A stretch of DNA of 64,000 bases from Microcella daejeonensis (GTDB taxonomy: Bacteria > Actinomycetota > Actinomycetes > Actinomycetales > Microbacteriaceae), in the NCBI RefSeq assembly GCF_026625045.1, contig NZ_CP113089.1, positions 62,001 to 126,000 on the forward strand, in the 5' to 3' direction. Positions 8,466 through 18,483 of this stretch are shown piece by piece. A program made the translations under genes and the position numbers. The notes under the pieces were generated by a model. That model was not told where the DNA came from. It saw only the letters and a list, made by a program, of their open reading frames with translations, and did no database searches. Each line of letters opens with the position of its first letter. Position 1 is the stretch's first letter.

Positions 8466-10070
8466 TCAGGCGCCGACGACGGCGAACTCGGCGTACTGGG
8501 CAGCGAACTGCGGGTTGACGAAGGCGCGCACGCGCGTGCCCGCCTCCTCGTAGTCCGTCGAGACGATGCGGCCGCGGTCGTGCAGGAGGGCGACGAGGTC
8601 GCCCCGCTCGAAGGGGATGAGCACGTCGAGCTCGATATCGGGGTTCGGCAGCAGCTCGGCGATGCGCTGGCGCAGCTCGTCGACGCCCTCGCCCGTGCGC
8701 GCCGAGACGAACACCGCGGTCGGCTCGAGGCCGCGCAGCAGAAGACGGGCGTCGTCGTCGATGAGGTCGGCCTTGTTGAAGGCGATGATCTCGGGGATGT
8801 CGCGAGCCCCGACCTCGCCGATCACGTCGCGCACCGTGGCGATCTGCCCGGCCGGATCGGGGTGGGCCCCGTCGACGACGTGCACGATGACGTCGGACTC
8901 GCCGACCTCCTCGAGCGTCGAGCGGAACGCCTCGACGAGCTGGTGCGGCAGGTTGCGCACGAAGCCGACGGTGTCGGCGAGCGTGTACGGCCGCCCATCG
9001 GGGGTGGAGGACTTGCGGACCGTGGCATCCAGCGTCGCGAACAGCGCGTTCTCGACGAGCACGCCCGCCCGCGTGATGCGGTTCAGCAGACTCGACTTGC
9101 CGGCGTTCGTGTAGCCGGCGATCGCCACGCTCGGCACCGCGTAGCGGTCGCGGTTGGCCCGCTTGGCCTGCCGAGCCGGGGCGAAGCCCTTGATCTGACG
9201 GCGCAGCTTCGCCATGCGGGTGTGGATGCGGCGGCGGTCGAGCTCCATCTTGGTCTCACCCGGTCCGCGGCTGCCCATTCCCGCGCCCGCGCCGCCGACC
9301 TGGCCACCGGCCTGGCGCGACATCGACTCGCCCCAGCCGCGCAGGCGCGGCAGGAGGTACTCGAGCTGCGCGAGCTCGACCTGGGCCTTGCCCTCGCGGC
9401 TCGTCGCGTGCTGGCTGAAGATGTCGAGGATGACGGCGGTGCGGTCGATGACCTTGACCTTCACGACGTCCTCGAGCGCGCGCCGCTGGCTCGGGGCGAG
9501 CTCCGTATCGGCGATGACGGTGTCGGCGCCCAGCTCGGCGACGATCAGCGCGAGCTCCTGGGCCTTGCCCTTGCCCAGGTAGGTCGACGGGTCGGGATGC
9601 GGGCGGCGCTGCAGCAGGCCGTCGAGCACGACCGCGCCCGCGGTCTCGGCGAGTGCCGCGAGCTCGCGCAGGGAGTTCTCGGCGTCGGTCACGCCGCCCT
9701 GCGGGTGCACGCCGATGAGCACGACGTTCTCCAGCCGCAGCTGCCGGTACTCGACCTCGGTGACGTCCTCCAGCTCCGTGGAGAGACCGCGGACGCGGCG
9801 GAGGGCCGCGCGGTCCTCGCGATCGAACTGATCGCCGTCGCGGTCGTCGAGGTAGGCGCTGTCGACCTGCAGCGCGCTGGCACGCAGATCGTCGAGACCG
9901 TGGCGCCGGGCACGCACGTCGGCGGTGGCGAGCACGCGTGCGACGGCCGCAGCTCCGGCCTCATCACCCTGCGGCGCGCTCTCGCCCTGCCCCGCGGCGC
10001 CTCGCGCGCTCTCGTGCTGCGCGGCGTCGGCGTCGTGGTCGGAGCTTCGATCGGTCATCCCGTCCACCAT
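8466..10070 (-). CDS. hflX: Ribosome-associated GTPase HflX
   Basis: HflX binds the 50S subunit and splits stalled ribosomes under stress. The 534-residue protein has an acidic, unconserved first ~75 residues, the HflX N-terminal domain (VLIGVHPQG; RPHPDPSTYLGKGKAQEL; DTELAPSQRR), the glycine-rich linker GGQVGGAGAGMGSRGPGE, and a GTPase domain with GYTNAGKSS (G1), DTVGF (G3) and NKAD (G4). An ATG at 10058, four codons on, is an equally possible start. It is divergent from a methyltransferase gene and sits between dapF and lexA as in related actinobacteria. Confidence 0.96.
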   Translation of the reverse strand: MVDGMTDRSSDHDADAAQHESARGAAGQGESAPQGDEAGAAAVARVLATADVRARRHGLDDLRASALQVDSAYLDDRDGDQFDREDRAALRRVRGLSTELEDVTEVEYRQLRLENVVLIGVHPQGGVTDAENSLRELAALAETAGAVVLDGLLQRRPHPDPSTYLGKGKAQELALIVAELGADTVIADTELAPSQRRALEDVVKVKVIDRTAVILDIFSQHATSREGKAQVELAQLEYLLPRLRGWGESMSRQAGGQVGGAGAGMGSRGPGETKMELDRRRIHTRMAKLRRQIKGFAPARQAKRANRDRYAVPSVAIAGYTNAGKSSLLNRITRAGVLVENALFATLDATVRKSSTPDGRPYTLADTVGFVRNLPHQLVEAFRSTLEEVGESDVIVHVVDGAHPDPAGQIATVRDVIGEVGARDIPEIIAFNKADLIDDDARLLLRGLEPTAVFVSARTGEGVDELRQRIAELLPNPDIELDVLIPFERGDLVALLHDRGRIVSTDYEEAGTRVRAFVNPQFAAQYAEFAVVGA

Positions 10071-10099
10071 ACTCTCTCGGTATTCGCTAGATTCTGCCT

Positions 10100-10741
10100 A
10101 TGCCCCAGGAGCACTACTTCAGCGCGTCTCCGGGGGGCGAGATGGTTCTGAAGCCGCTCACCGTGACGCTCGCCGGCCGGCCGGTCGAGGTCGTCACCGC
10201 CGGGGGCGTGTTCAGCCCCGGCGGTCTCGACATCGGAACGCAGGTGCTGCTGTCGCACGTTCCTCCGCCCGCCCCGGGAGGCGATCTTCTCGACCTCGGA
10301 TGCGGATGGGGTCCGATCGCACTGAGCCTCGCCCTCGAATCCCCCCGCGCGACCGTGTGGGCCGTCGACGTCAACGAGCGATCGCTCGAGCTGACCCGCC
10401 GCAACGCCGAGGCCCTGGGCCTCACCAACCTCAACGCCGTGCGGCCGGAGGATGTTCCCGCTGGGGCGCGGTTCACCACGATCTGGTCGAACCCGCCCAT
10501 CCGCGTCGGCAAGGACGAGCTGCACGGCATGCTCGACCGCTGGCTGCCGCGCCTCGACGAGGGCAGCGACGCCTGGCTCGTGGTCTCGCGCAATCTCGGC
10601 TCGGACTCGCTGCAGCGCTGGCTCGAGGGCCGCTACGCGCCGGCCATGCAGGTCGGACGCGCCGCGACGCACAAGGGCTTCCGCGTGCTGCGGGTGCGCA
10701 ATCGTCGCGGCACCACGCACCCGGTCGACATCGTCGACTGA
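10100..10741 (+). CDS. Class I SAM methyltransferase, RsmC-like
   Basis: The 213-residue product is a single small methyltransferase domain of the type found in the C-terminal half of RsmC (16S rRNA G1207). The SAM site is DLGCGWGPIAL, followed by AVDVNERSLEL for the ribose contact, and the catalytic NPPIR motif of N-methyltransferases acting on bases. The N-terminal half-domain of RsmC is missing, as in other actinobacterial homologues. The substrate is likely rRNA but not certain. A TAGATT -10-like element only about 13 bases before the ATG hints at a leaderless message. Confidence 0.85.
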   Translation: MPQEHYFSASPGGEMVLKPLTVTLAGRPVEVVTAGGVFSPGGLDIGTQVLLSHVPPPAPGGDLLDLGCGWGPIALSLALESPRATVWAVDVNERSLELTRRNAEALGLTNLNAVRPEDVPAGARFTTIWSNPPIRVGKDELHGMLDRWLPRLDEGSDAWLVVSRNLGSDSLQRWLEGRYAPAMQVGRAATHKGFRVLRVRNRRGTTHPVDIVD

Positions 10742-10793
10742 CCGCGGCGGCCGGCGGCTCCGGCGCCGGGCACCGCTCCGGGGCGGGATGCCC

Positions 10794-11672
10794 TCAGACC
10801 ACCAGCTCGCCCTCGAAGACGAGCACCGCCGGACCGCTGAGCACGACGTGCTCGCCGTCCTCCTCGGCGACGACCCGCACGCCGAGCACTCCCCCGGGCA
10901 CCTCGACGCGCCACTCCTCGGGCGCTGCCGCACCCGCCCAGTGGCGGACGGCCATGGCGGCGGCGACGGCGCCGGTTCCGCAGGAGAGCGTCTCACCGCT
11001 GCCGCGCTCGTGCACGCGCATCCGGATGCGCCCGACCCCGTCGACCACCAGCGGGTCGCCGGGGACGACGAACTCGACGTTCGCACCCTGCGGCGCCGCG
11101 GGCTCGAGCAGCGGTGCCGCGCCGAGATCGATCGCGTCGAGCTCCTCGTCGCTCGCGACGGCGACGACGACGTGCGGGTTGCCGACTGAGATGCCGAGCC
11201 CCGGGCGCGCGACGGCGAGATCACGCGCGCGCACGAGCGGCTCGCCCCCGGAGAGGCGCCAGAGACCCATGTCGACCGCGTACCCCTCGGGCGTGCGCAG
11301 CACGGTCTTGACGCCCGCGCGGGTGCCGATCGGCAGGCTCGCGCCGACGGGCAGCTCGACCAGCCCGGCCGCGATCAGGTACTCGGTGAAGACCCTCACG
11401 CCGTTGCCGCACATCTCGCTGACGCTGCCGTCGCTGTTGACGTAGTCCATGAACCACTCGGCTCGCGGGTCCTCCGCGAGAGCAGCGGCGCCGTCGGGAA
11501 GGCTGCTCGAGCGGACGGCGCGGATGACCCCGTCGCCCCCGACGCCGACGTGACGATCGGCGATCGCCGCGAGCTGCTCGGGCGCGAGACCGTGCTCGCC
11601 GTGCGGGTCGGCGTAGAGGACGAAGTCGTTGCCCGTGCCGTGCCCCTTGGTGAAGCGGATGCTCGTCGCCAT
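10794..11672 (-). CDS. dapF: Diaminopimelate epimerase
   Basis: DapF converts LL- to meso-diaminopimelate, the precursor of lysine and a peptidoglycan crosslinking residue. The 292-residue cofactor-independent racemase shows [10 protein letters not shown] at its start and the two catalytic cysteines, Cys88 in [11 protein letters not shown] and Cys231 in LSCGTGAVA. Length is normal for actinobacteria. It follows miaA by 9 bp and ends the recA-recX-miaB-miaA-dapF run. dapA and dapB lie elsewhere in this window. Confidence 0.97.
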
Positions 11673-11681
11673 CCCGCGATT

Positions 11682-12617
11682 CTACGGGCGCGCTCCGGGC
11701 TGCTGATCGACGGCGAGCAGGTCGTCCACCCGCGCGAGGAGGTCGTCGTCGAGAGCGTCGACCCACTCGGTGGCCGCGTCACGACCGAACCAGCCCACCT
11801 GGCGCCGGGCGTAGCGGCGGGTGAGCGCCGCGGTCTCGGCGATCGCCTCGGCCTCGGTCGACTCGCCGGCGAGCTGCGCGAGCGCCTGGGCGTAGCCGAT
11901 CGCGCGGCGGGCCGTCACCCCCTGCTCGAGTCCGTGCGCGCGGAGCGCCTCGACCTCGGCGAGCATCCCCGCCGCCCACATGGCCTCGACGCGAGCGTCG
12001 AGCCGCGGGACGAGCTGCTCGCGGGGCATCCGCAACCCGATCTGCCGGTAGCGGCGCCAGGGGGTGTCGCGCGCGGCGAGACCCGCGCTGAAGGGCTCCC
12101 CGGTGAGGTCGATGACCTCGAGGGCGCGCACGACGCGACGGCCGTTCCGGGGGTCGATGGCCTCGGCGGCGCGTGGGTCGCGCTGCGCCAGCTCGCGGTG
12201 CAGCGCGTCGGAGCCGCGGCGCTCGAGCTCGTGCTCCCAGTGCGCGCGCAGCAGAGCATCCGTGCCGGGGAATCGGAAGTCGGTGAGCAGCGCGGCAACG
12301 TAGAGACCGGAGCCGCCGACCACGATCGGCACAGCTCCTCGCGACTGGATGCTCTCGATGACGTCGCGCGCCTCGATCTGGTAGCGGGCCGCCGAGGCCT
12401 CCTCCGTCACCTCGAGCACGTCGATGAGGTGGTGCGGCACGCCGCTGCGCTCCGCCACCGGGAGCTTCGCCGTGCCGATGTCCATGCCGCGGTACAGCTG
12501 CATCGCATCGGCGTTGACGATCTCGGCGGCGAGGCCGCGCGATGCCCAGCGCTCGGCGAGGGCCAGGCTCAGCGCGCTCTTGCCGGTGCCGGTCGCCCCG
12601 ACCAGCGCGACGATCAC
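11682..12617 (-). CDS. miaA: tRNA dimethylallyltransferase
   Basis: MiaA transfers a dimethylallyl group to N6 of A37 in tRNAs reading UNN codons. The 311-residue protein begins with a P-loop ([16 protein letters not shown]), then [24 protein letters not shown] and [13 protein letters not shown], all family motifs. It overlaps the 3' end of miaB by four bases, so the two steps of ms2i6A37 synthesis are translated from one message. It ends 9 bp before dapF. Confidence 0.98.
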
Positions 12618-14227
12618 GAGAGCAGGCGCTCGCCGTCGGCAGCGTCGTAGATCGGCGTCGTCGCGACGCGCAGGGTGGGGAGCCCCAGGGAGACCTTCGG
12701 CGCCGCGCCGCTCGAGGGCTCGGGTACCCCGCAGCTCTCGGCCTGAGCGCGATCCCAGGCATCGCCCGCGCGCGTGCGCCGGATGCGGGGCTGCTCGCCG
12801 GCGTCGGCGAGCAGGTGGAACGGTGCGGCGTGCGTGACCACGGCGGTCACGACGTCACCCGGCCGCGGGCGCTCGCCGGCGCCCTCGGGCAGGGCGACGT
12901 GCACGAGCCTGCTGTCCTCCGCTCGACCGGAGAGCCGATGGGACACGGCGTCCTTCCGCCCCTCGGTCGCGACGACGAGCACCTCGACCTCGCGCCCGAT
13001 CTGCGCAGTGTTCTGCTCGAGGCTGATGCGATCCTGCAGGGCGACGAGGCGCTCGTAACGCTCCTGGACGACGGCCTTGGGCACCTGGTCGGGCATCGTC
13101 GCCGCCGGAGTGCCGGGGCGGATCGAGTACTGGAAGGTGAACGCGCTCGCGAACCGCGCCTCCTCGACGACGCGCAGGGTCTCGGCGAAGTCCTCCTCCG
13201 TCTCACCGGGGAAGCCCACGATGATGTCGGTGCTGATCGCGGCGTAGGGGATGCGCGCCCGCACCCGGTCGAGGATTCCGAGGAAGCGGTCGGAGCGGTA
13301 GGAGCGCCGCATCGCCTTGAGCACGCGATCGGAGCCGGACTGCAGCGGCATGTGCAGCTGGGGCATCACGGCGGGCGTCTCGGCCATGGCGTCGATGACG
13401 TCATCGGTGAAGGCGGCGGGATGCGGACTCGTGAACCGGATGCGCTCGAGCCCCTCGATGCGACCCGCGGCACGCAGCAGCTTGCCGAACGCGAGACGAT
13501 CGCCGAACTCGACCCCGTAGGAGTTGACGTTCTGCCCGAGGAGCGTGACCTCGATGGCGCCGTCATCGACGAGGGCCTGGATCTCGGCGAGGATCTCGCC
13601 CGGCCGGCGGTCCTTCTCCTTGCCGCGCAGGCTCGGCACGATGCAGAACGTGCAGGTGTTGTTGCAGCCGACGGAGATGCTCACCCAGCCGCTGTAGCTC
13701 GACTCGCGCCGGGTGGGGAGGGTCGAGGGGAAGACCTCGAGCGACTCGAGGATCTCGAGCTGCGCCTCGCCGTTGTGCCGCGCGCGCTCGAGCAGCGCGG
13801 GCAGCGAGCCCATGTTGTGCGTGCCGAAGACGACATCGACCCACGGCGCCTTCTCGAGGATCGTCGTGGTGTCCTTCTGCGCGAGGCAGCCGCCCACGGC
13901 GATCTGGAGGTCGCCGTCACGCTTGCGCTTGACGCTCGCCAGGTGCCCGAGGTTGCCGTAGAGCTTGTTGTCGGCGTTCTCCCGCACGGCGCAGGTGTTG
14001 ATGACGACCACGTCGGCGATCTCCCCGCCGCTCGCCTTCACGTAGCCCGCCGCGTCCAGCGAACCGCTGAGCCGCTCGGAATCGTGGACGTTCATCTGGC
14101 ATCCGTAGGTGCGCACCTCGTAGGTGCGGGCCCGCCCGTCGGCCCTCCGCGCCGCCGGGGACGGCGCGATGGCCGTGACGCCGGATGCGGATGCGCGGGC
14201 GGAGGGTGCGGGCAGCGTGGTGCTCAT
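12614..14227 (-). CDS. miaB: tRNA-2-methylthio-N6-dimethylallyladenosine synthase
   Basis: MiaB is a radical-SAM enzyme that adds a methylthio group to i6A37 of tRNA. The 537-residue protein has the N-terminal MTTase domain with cluster cysteines in [16 protein letters not shown] and GGCLAQ, the radical-SAM cluster CNNTCTFC at about residue 185, and a C-terminal TRAM domain. The first ~35 residues and the last ~50 are unconserved and alanine/proline-rich. It lies 27 bp after recX and overlaps miaA by four bases. Confidence 0.97.
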
Positions 14228-14254
14228 GATGCCTGCCAGTGTACGGCGGCCCGA

Positions 14255-15106
14255 CTACTCGAACTCGACCGCGCGAGGGCCCGAAGCGGGTCCGTCCGCG
14301 TGCCGCGAGGACGCCGCCGAGGGGCGACGTCCGAAGCCACCGCTGCCGCCGCTGCCGCCCGAGCGGCCGAAGCCGCCGGAGCTCCCGCCGCGCTGACCGA
14401 AGCCCCCTCCGGGTGCGCGCTGACCGAAGCCCGTCCGCGGAGCCGGCTCGAGCCCGGCCTCGTCGAGCGCGCGGCGCACCGAGTCTCGTGCGGCGCTGCC
14501 GCCATGGCCCTTGCGCGCCAGGAAGGCGAGCAGGCGCCGCTCGGCGGTCTCCCGGTCGAGGGAGCCCATGCGCCGCAGCCGATCGTCGACGAGCCCGTCG
14601 AGCAGGGCGCCCTCGTCCTCCACCTCGCGCTCGGCGAGAGCGATCTCGATCGTGGCGGCGCTGAGCCGCCGACGCTGGAGCTCGGCGCGCAGAGCGCTCG
14701 GCCCGAGCTTCTTGCGCTCGGTCAGCCGCTCGACGAGCGTACGCGCCAGGGCGTCGTCGTCGATCAGCCCCGAGCCCTCGAGGCGCGCGATCTCGGCCTC
14801 GGCCACGATCGGATCGATCTCGCGGCGCTGAAGCAGATCGAGCACCTCGGCCCGCGACATGCCGCGGCGAGCGAGCCCGTGCATGCTGACGTTCTCGGCG
14901 CGGCGCTCGTCGGCCTCGCGCACGCCGGGGAGGAAGGCGACCTCGCCGACGGGCTCGGCGACCTCCTCGGGATGATCCACGGCCGCCGACGGCGCGCCCT
15001 GCTGGCCCCGCCGAGCGGCGAGGGGGATCACCGCGGCGATCCTCCCCCGCTCGCTCGTCGTGTCAGTGGTCTGCGGCGCTTCGCCGCCGTCGACGCCGTC
15101 GGACAC
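14255..15106 (-). CDS. recX: RecX regulator with glycine-rich C-terminal tail
   Basis: RecX binds RecA filaments and limits recombinase activity. The three-helix RecX repeats occupy about residues 75-220 (ALARRGMSRAEVLDLLQRR; GLIDDDALARTLVERLTERKKLG; ERRLLAFLARKGHGGSAARDSVRRAL). The first ~70 residues are unconserved. The last ~60 form an unusual Gly/Arg/Phe-rich tail with repeated GFGQR and GGFGR units. The gene starts 2 bp after the recA stop, so RecX is made with RecA. An internal ATG near residue 75 could also start a RecX core, but the upstream frame keeps similar codon usage. Confidence 0.92.
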   Translation of the reverse strand: MSDGVDGGEAPQTTDTTSERGRIAAVIPLAARRGQQGAPSAAVDHPEEVAEPVGEVAFLPGVREADERRAENVSMHGLARRGMSRAEVLDLLQRREIDPIVAEAEIARLEGSGLIDDDALARTLVERLTERKKLGPSALRAELQRRRLSAATIEIALAEREVEDEGALLDGLVDDRLRRMGSLDRETAERRLLAFLARKGHGGSAARDSVRRALDEAGLEPAPRTGFGQRAPGGGFGQRGGSSGGFGRSGGSGGSGGFGRRPSAASSRHADGPASGPRAVEFE

Positions 15107-15108
15107 GG

Positions 15109-16179
<1,071 letters not shown>

Positions 16180-16389
16180 TGCGGTCTCCTTGGAATCGTG
16201 ACGGGCTGCCTATCGGCTGTCGCTCCGCACCCCGCCGATGGAGCCGGGCGGCGCACCTTGCGACAAGGCGGTTGACGACGTTCGCCGACGAGGAGGACGG
16301 TACGCAGGACCTCCGACAAGCGGGGGTCGCACGCGGGTTCCGTGCACTAATCGTGTTCGAGTGCCGCTGGGGAGGAGTCTATGCCCGCA

Positions 16390-16405
16390 TCGGAACAATG
16401 TTCGA
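16390..16405. promoter_or_regulatory. Candidate SOS box upstream of recA
   Basis: TCGGAACAATGTTCGA matches TCGAAC-N4-GTTCGA at 10 of 12 fixed positions. The distance to recA (211 bp) is longer than usual, and the stretch 16180-16389 holds no gene, so a long leader is possible. It is also near the end of the upstream DUF3046 gene. Confidence 0.45.
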
Positions 16406-16473
16406 AGGAATGATCGGCGGCGTGTCGCGGGATGCCTCGCGCGGGCCGCACGATGGGGCCGGGCCCGCGGGGC

Positions 16474-16698
16474 TCAGCGCTTCGGCTGAGGCCGCCCCGC
16501 GCCGTGCCAGCGCTCGCGCGGGACATCCATCGCCGCGCACAGCGCGAACCACACCTCGCGGGGCGATGCGCCCGAGGCCAGCGCCTGATCGGCGGTGCGC
16601 TGGCCGAGCGGGTCGAGCACGAGATCCCGCACCAGGGTGCGGCCGTAGGCCTCGCCGAACTCGTCGGCGACGGCGCGGGAGAACTCGCTGCGGGTCAC
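16474..16698 (-). CDS. DUF3046 family protein
   Basis: The 74-residue product starts MTRSEFSRAVADEFGEAYGRTLVRDLVL and contains ASPREVWFALCAAMDVPRERWHG, matching the small actinobacterial DUF3046 family in full length. The function is unknown. Members are almost always found just upstream of recA, as here (295 bp before it on the same strand), and downstream of clgR. Confidence 0.9.
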   Translation of the reverse strand: MTRSEFSRAVADEFGEAYGRTLVRDLVLDPLGQRTADQALASGASPREVWFALCAAMDVPRERWHGAGRPQPKR

Positions 16699-16761
16699 GC
16701 GGCAACGCTAGCAAGCCCCGGCCGGGCATCCCTGCACCGCCCCCGTGCGCGCGCACGGAAC

Positions 16762-16790
16762 GGCCCCCGCCTGCCGAGCAGACGGGGGCC
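16762..16790 (-). terminator. Hairpin between clgR and the DUF3046 gene
   Basis: A 13-bp arm at 16762-16774 pairs with 16778-16790 with one G-T mismatch, leaving a 3-base loop. It lies 20 bp past the clgR stop. No U-tract follows, so attenuation rather than full termination is possible. Confidence 0.65.
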
Positions 16791-16809
16791 GGACGATCGA
16801 GACGATGCG

Positions 16810-17118
16810 CTAGCGGATCGCGAGATCGCCGTCGAACTCGGCGACGAGCTCATCGGGCAGCGTGTCGGGAACGGTCGTGATGCCCTCGATGACGGCGAGA
16901 CGGTCGCCGACCTCGCGCATAATGACCGAGATGGGCGTGTCGAGGGCCTCGGCGACGGAGGCGAGGATCTCGCTCGACGCCTCCTTCTGGCCGCGCTCGA
17001 CCTCGCTCAGGTAGCCGAGGGCGACGCTCGCGCGGCTGGCGACCTGCCGCAGAGTGCGACCCTTCTGCAGGCGCACATCGCGAAGGACGTCACCGATCTC
17101 CTGTCGGACGAGAATCAT
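16810..17118 (-). CDS. clgR: XRE-family transcriptional activator ClgR
   Basis: ClgR activates clp protease genes and other stress genes in actinobacteria. The 102-residue protein has a Cro/CI-type helix-turn-helix at about residues 8-62 (IGDVLRDVRLQKGRTLRQVASRASVALGYLSEVERGQKEASSEIL), nearly invariant in ClgR. The C-terminus ends ...FDGDLAIR, without the usual hydrophobic LAA degradation signal. The ribosome binding site GAAGGAGG precedes the ATG. It lies downstream of cinA, the conserved position. Confidence 0.93.
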   Translation of the reverse strand: MILVRQEIGDVLRDVRLQKGRTLRQVASRASVALGYLSEVERGQKEASSEILASVAEALDTPISVIMREVGDRLAVIEGITTVPDTLPDELVAEFDGDLAIR

Positions 17119-17224
17119 GGGTGCCTCCTTCTGGGTGGTGCGACGACTACAGGATTGAACTGTAACCGTCGACGGCTGTGGGAGCCGTGTCAGTCACCTG
17201 TCTGTAACACGACCGTCACCCCGG

Positions 17225-17743
17225 CTATTCCCGTGAGGCCGACGCTCGATCGGCCGCCAGCGCGAGGGCGGCGGCGACCGTCTGCACGCGGATCGCCGCG
17301 CGGTCGCCGAGGAGCCGCAGCTCTCGGACGACCTCGCCCCGGGCATCGGCGACGGCGATGAAGACGAGCCCGACGGGCGCCGAGCCCTGCGGATCGGGGC
17401 CCGCGACCCCCGTCGTCGACAGACCGAGGTCGGCCGGCGCCCCGTCGACCGCGGCGGTCGCGCGCACCCCGCGCGCCATGGCGAGAGCGACCTCGGGATG
17501 CACGGGCCCGTGCTCGGCGAGCAGGTCGGCGTCGACCCCGAGCAGGGAGTGCTTGAGCGCGGTGTCGTAGGCGACGACGCCGCCGCGGAGGACCGCGGAG
17601 GCTCCGGGCACGGCGACCAGGGCGGCGAGCAGCGCACCCCCCGTGAGCGACTCAGCGACGGCGAGGGTGCGGTGCGCCTCCGTGAGGCGGGCGATGAGGC
17701 CGGCAGCGGCATCCACCGGATCGGACGGAGCGGGGATGCTCAT
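17225..17743 (-). CDS. cinA: CinA C-terminal domain protein (nicotinamide-nucleotide amidohydrolase type)
   Basis: The 172-residue protein is the stand-alone PncC/CinA C-terminal domain, which deamidates nicotinamide mononucleotide in other bacteria. Motifs are VAESLTGGALLAALVAVPGAS, GGVVAYDTALKHSLLGVD and LSTTGVAGPDPQGSAPVGLVFIAV. The N-terminal molybdopterin-like domain of full CinA is absent, as usual in actinobacteria. It starts 7 bp after the pgsA stop and is followed by clgR. Confidence 0.93.
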   Translation of the reverse strand: MSIPAPSDPVDAAAGLIARLTEAHRTLAVAESLTGGALLAALVAVPGASAVLRGGVVAYDTALKHSLLGVDADLLAEHGPVHPEVALAMARGVRATAAVDGAPADLGLSTTGVAGPDPQGSAPVGLVFIAVADARGEVVRELRLLGDRAAIRVQTVAAALALAADRASASRE

Positions 17744-17750
17744 CGCCGGC

Positions 17751-18383
17751 TCAGCGCACCGTGCGGTTCTGGCGCCACGCCTGCCAGAGGTAGTCGATGC
17801 CGGTGACCACGGTGAGCACGACCGCCGCGGTCATCAGTCCGCCGTTCAGCCAGTTCACCCACTCGCCCCACCACTGCGCGAGCGGGACGAGGGCGAACCC
17901 GATCGCCACCGACTGCACGAGCGTCTTGAGCTTGCCGCCCCGCGACGCCGGGATGACCCGGTCGCGGAGCATCGCGAAGCGGAACAGCGTGATGCCGAAC
18001 TCGCGCACGAGGATGACGACGACGATCCACCAGGGCAGCTCGCCCAGCACGGCGAGCATGACCAGCGCGCTGCCGGTGAGCACCTTGTCGGCGATGGGGT
18101 CGAGCAGGATCCCGAGGTCGGTGATGAGGTTGCGGCTGCGGGCCAGGTGGCCGTCGAGGCTGTCGGTGGCGATCGCGACGATGAAGAGCAGGGCGGCGGC
18201 GATGCGGAGCGGCCCATCGGCGCCCGCGTCGAGCACCAGGAGCAGGATGAAGACCGGCGCGAGCAGGATGCGGATGACCGTGATGATGTTGGCGAGATTG
18301 CCCGTGCTCGCGGGCGACTCGCCCGCGCGGATGACGCGGCCGCGCATCGGGAAGGAGCGGGACTCGGAGCTCTGATCCGTCAT
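17751..18383 (-). CDS. pgsA: CDP-diacylglycerol--glycerol-3-phosphate 3-phosphatidyltransferase
   Basis: PgsA makes phosphatidylglycerol phosphate, the precursor of phosphatidylglycerol and cardiolipin, in the membrane. The 210-residue protein carries the CDP-alcohol phosphatidyltransferase signature with four metal-binding aspartates in DSLDGHLARSRNLITDLGILLDPIADK and about five membrane segments. The first ~25 residues are polar and cytoplasmic. It lies between ftsK (100 bp upstream) and cinA (7 bp downstream). Paralogues with other alcohol substrates share the motif, but the gene order favours PgsA. Confidence 0.93.
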   Translation of the reverse strand: MTDQSSESRSFPMRGRVIRAGESPASTGNLANIITVIRILLAPVFILLLVLDAGADGPLRIAAALLFIVAIATDSLDGHLARSRNLITDLGILLDPIADKVLTGSALVMLAVLGELPWWIVVVILVREFGITLFRFAMLRDRVIPASRGGKLKTLVQSVAIGFALVPLAQWWGEWVNWLNGGLMTAAVVLTVVTGIDYLWQAWRQNRTVR

Positions 18384-18443
18384 GCGGGCCCCTCTCCTCG
18401 TCGTCGGCGTGCGGTGCAGGGGCGGTGAAGCCCTCGGTCGTGC

Positions 18444-18462
18444 CCGGCCCGCGGCGGGCCGG
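18444..18462 (-). terminator. Short GC hairpin after ftsK
   Basis: CCGGCCC (18444-18450) pairs with GGGCCGG (18456-18462) over a 5-base loop, 22 bp past the ftsK stop. The stem is short and could arise by chance in such GC-rich DNA. Confidence 0.35.
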
Positions 18463-18483
18463 GGCGGGAGGCGGCGACGATGC

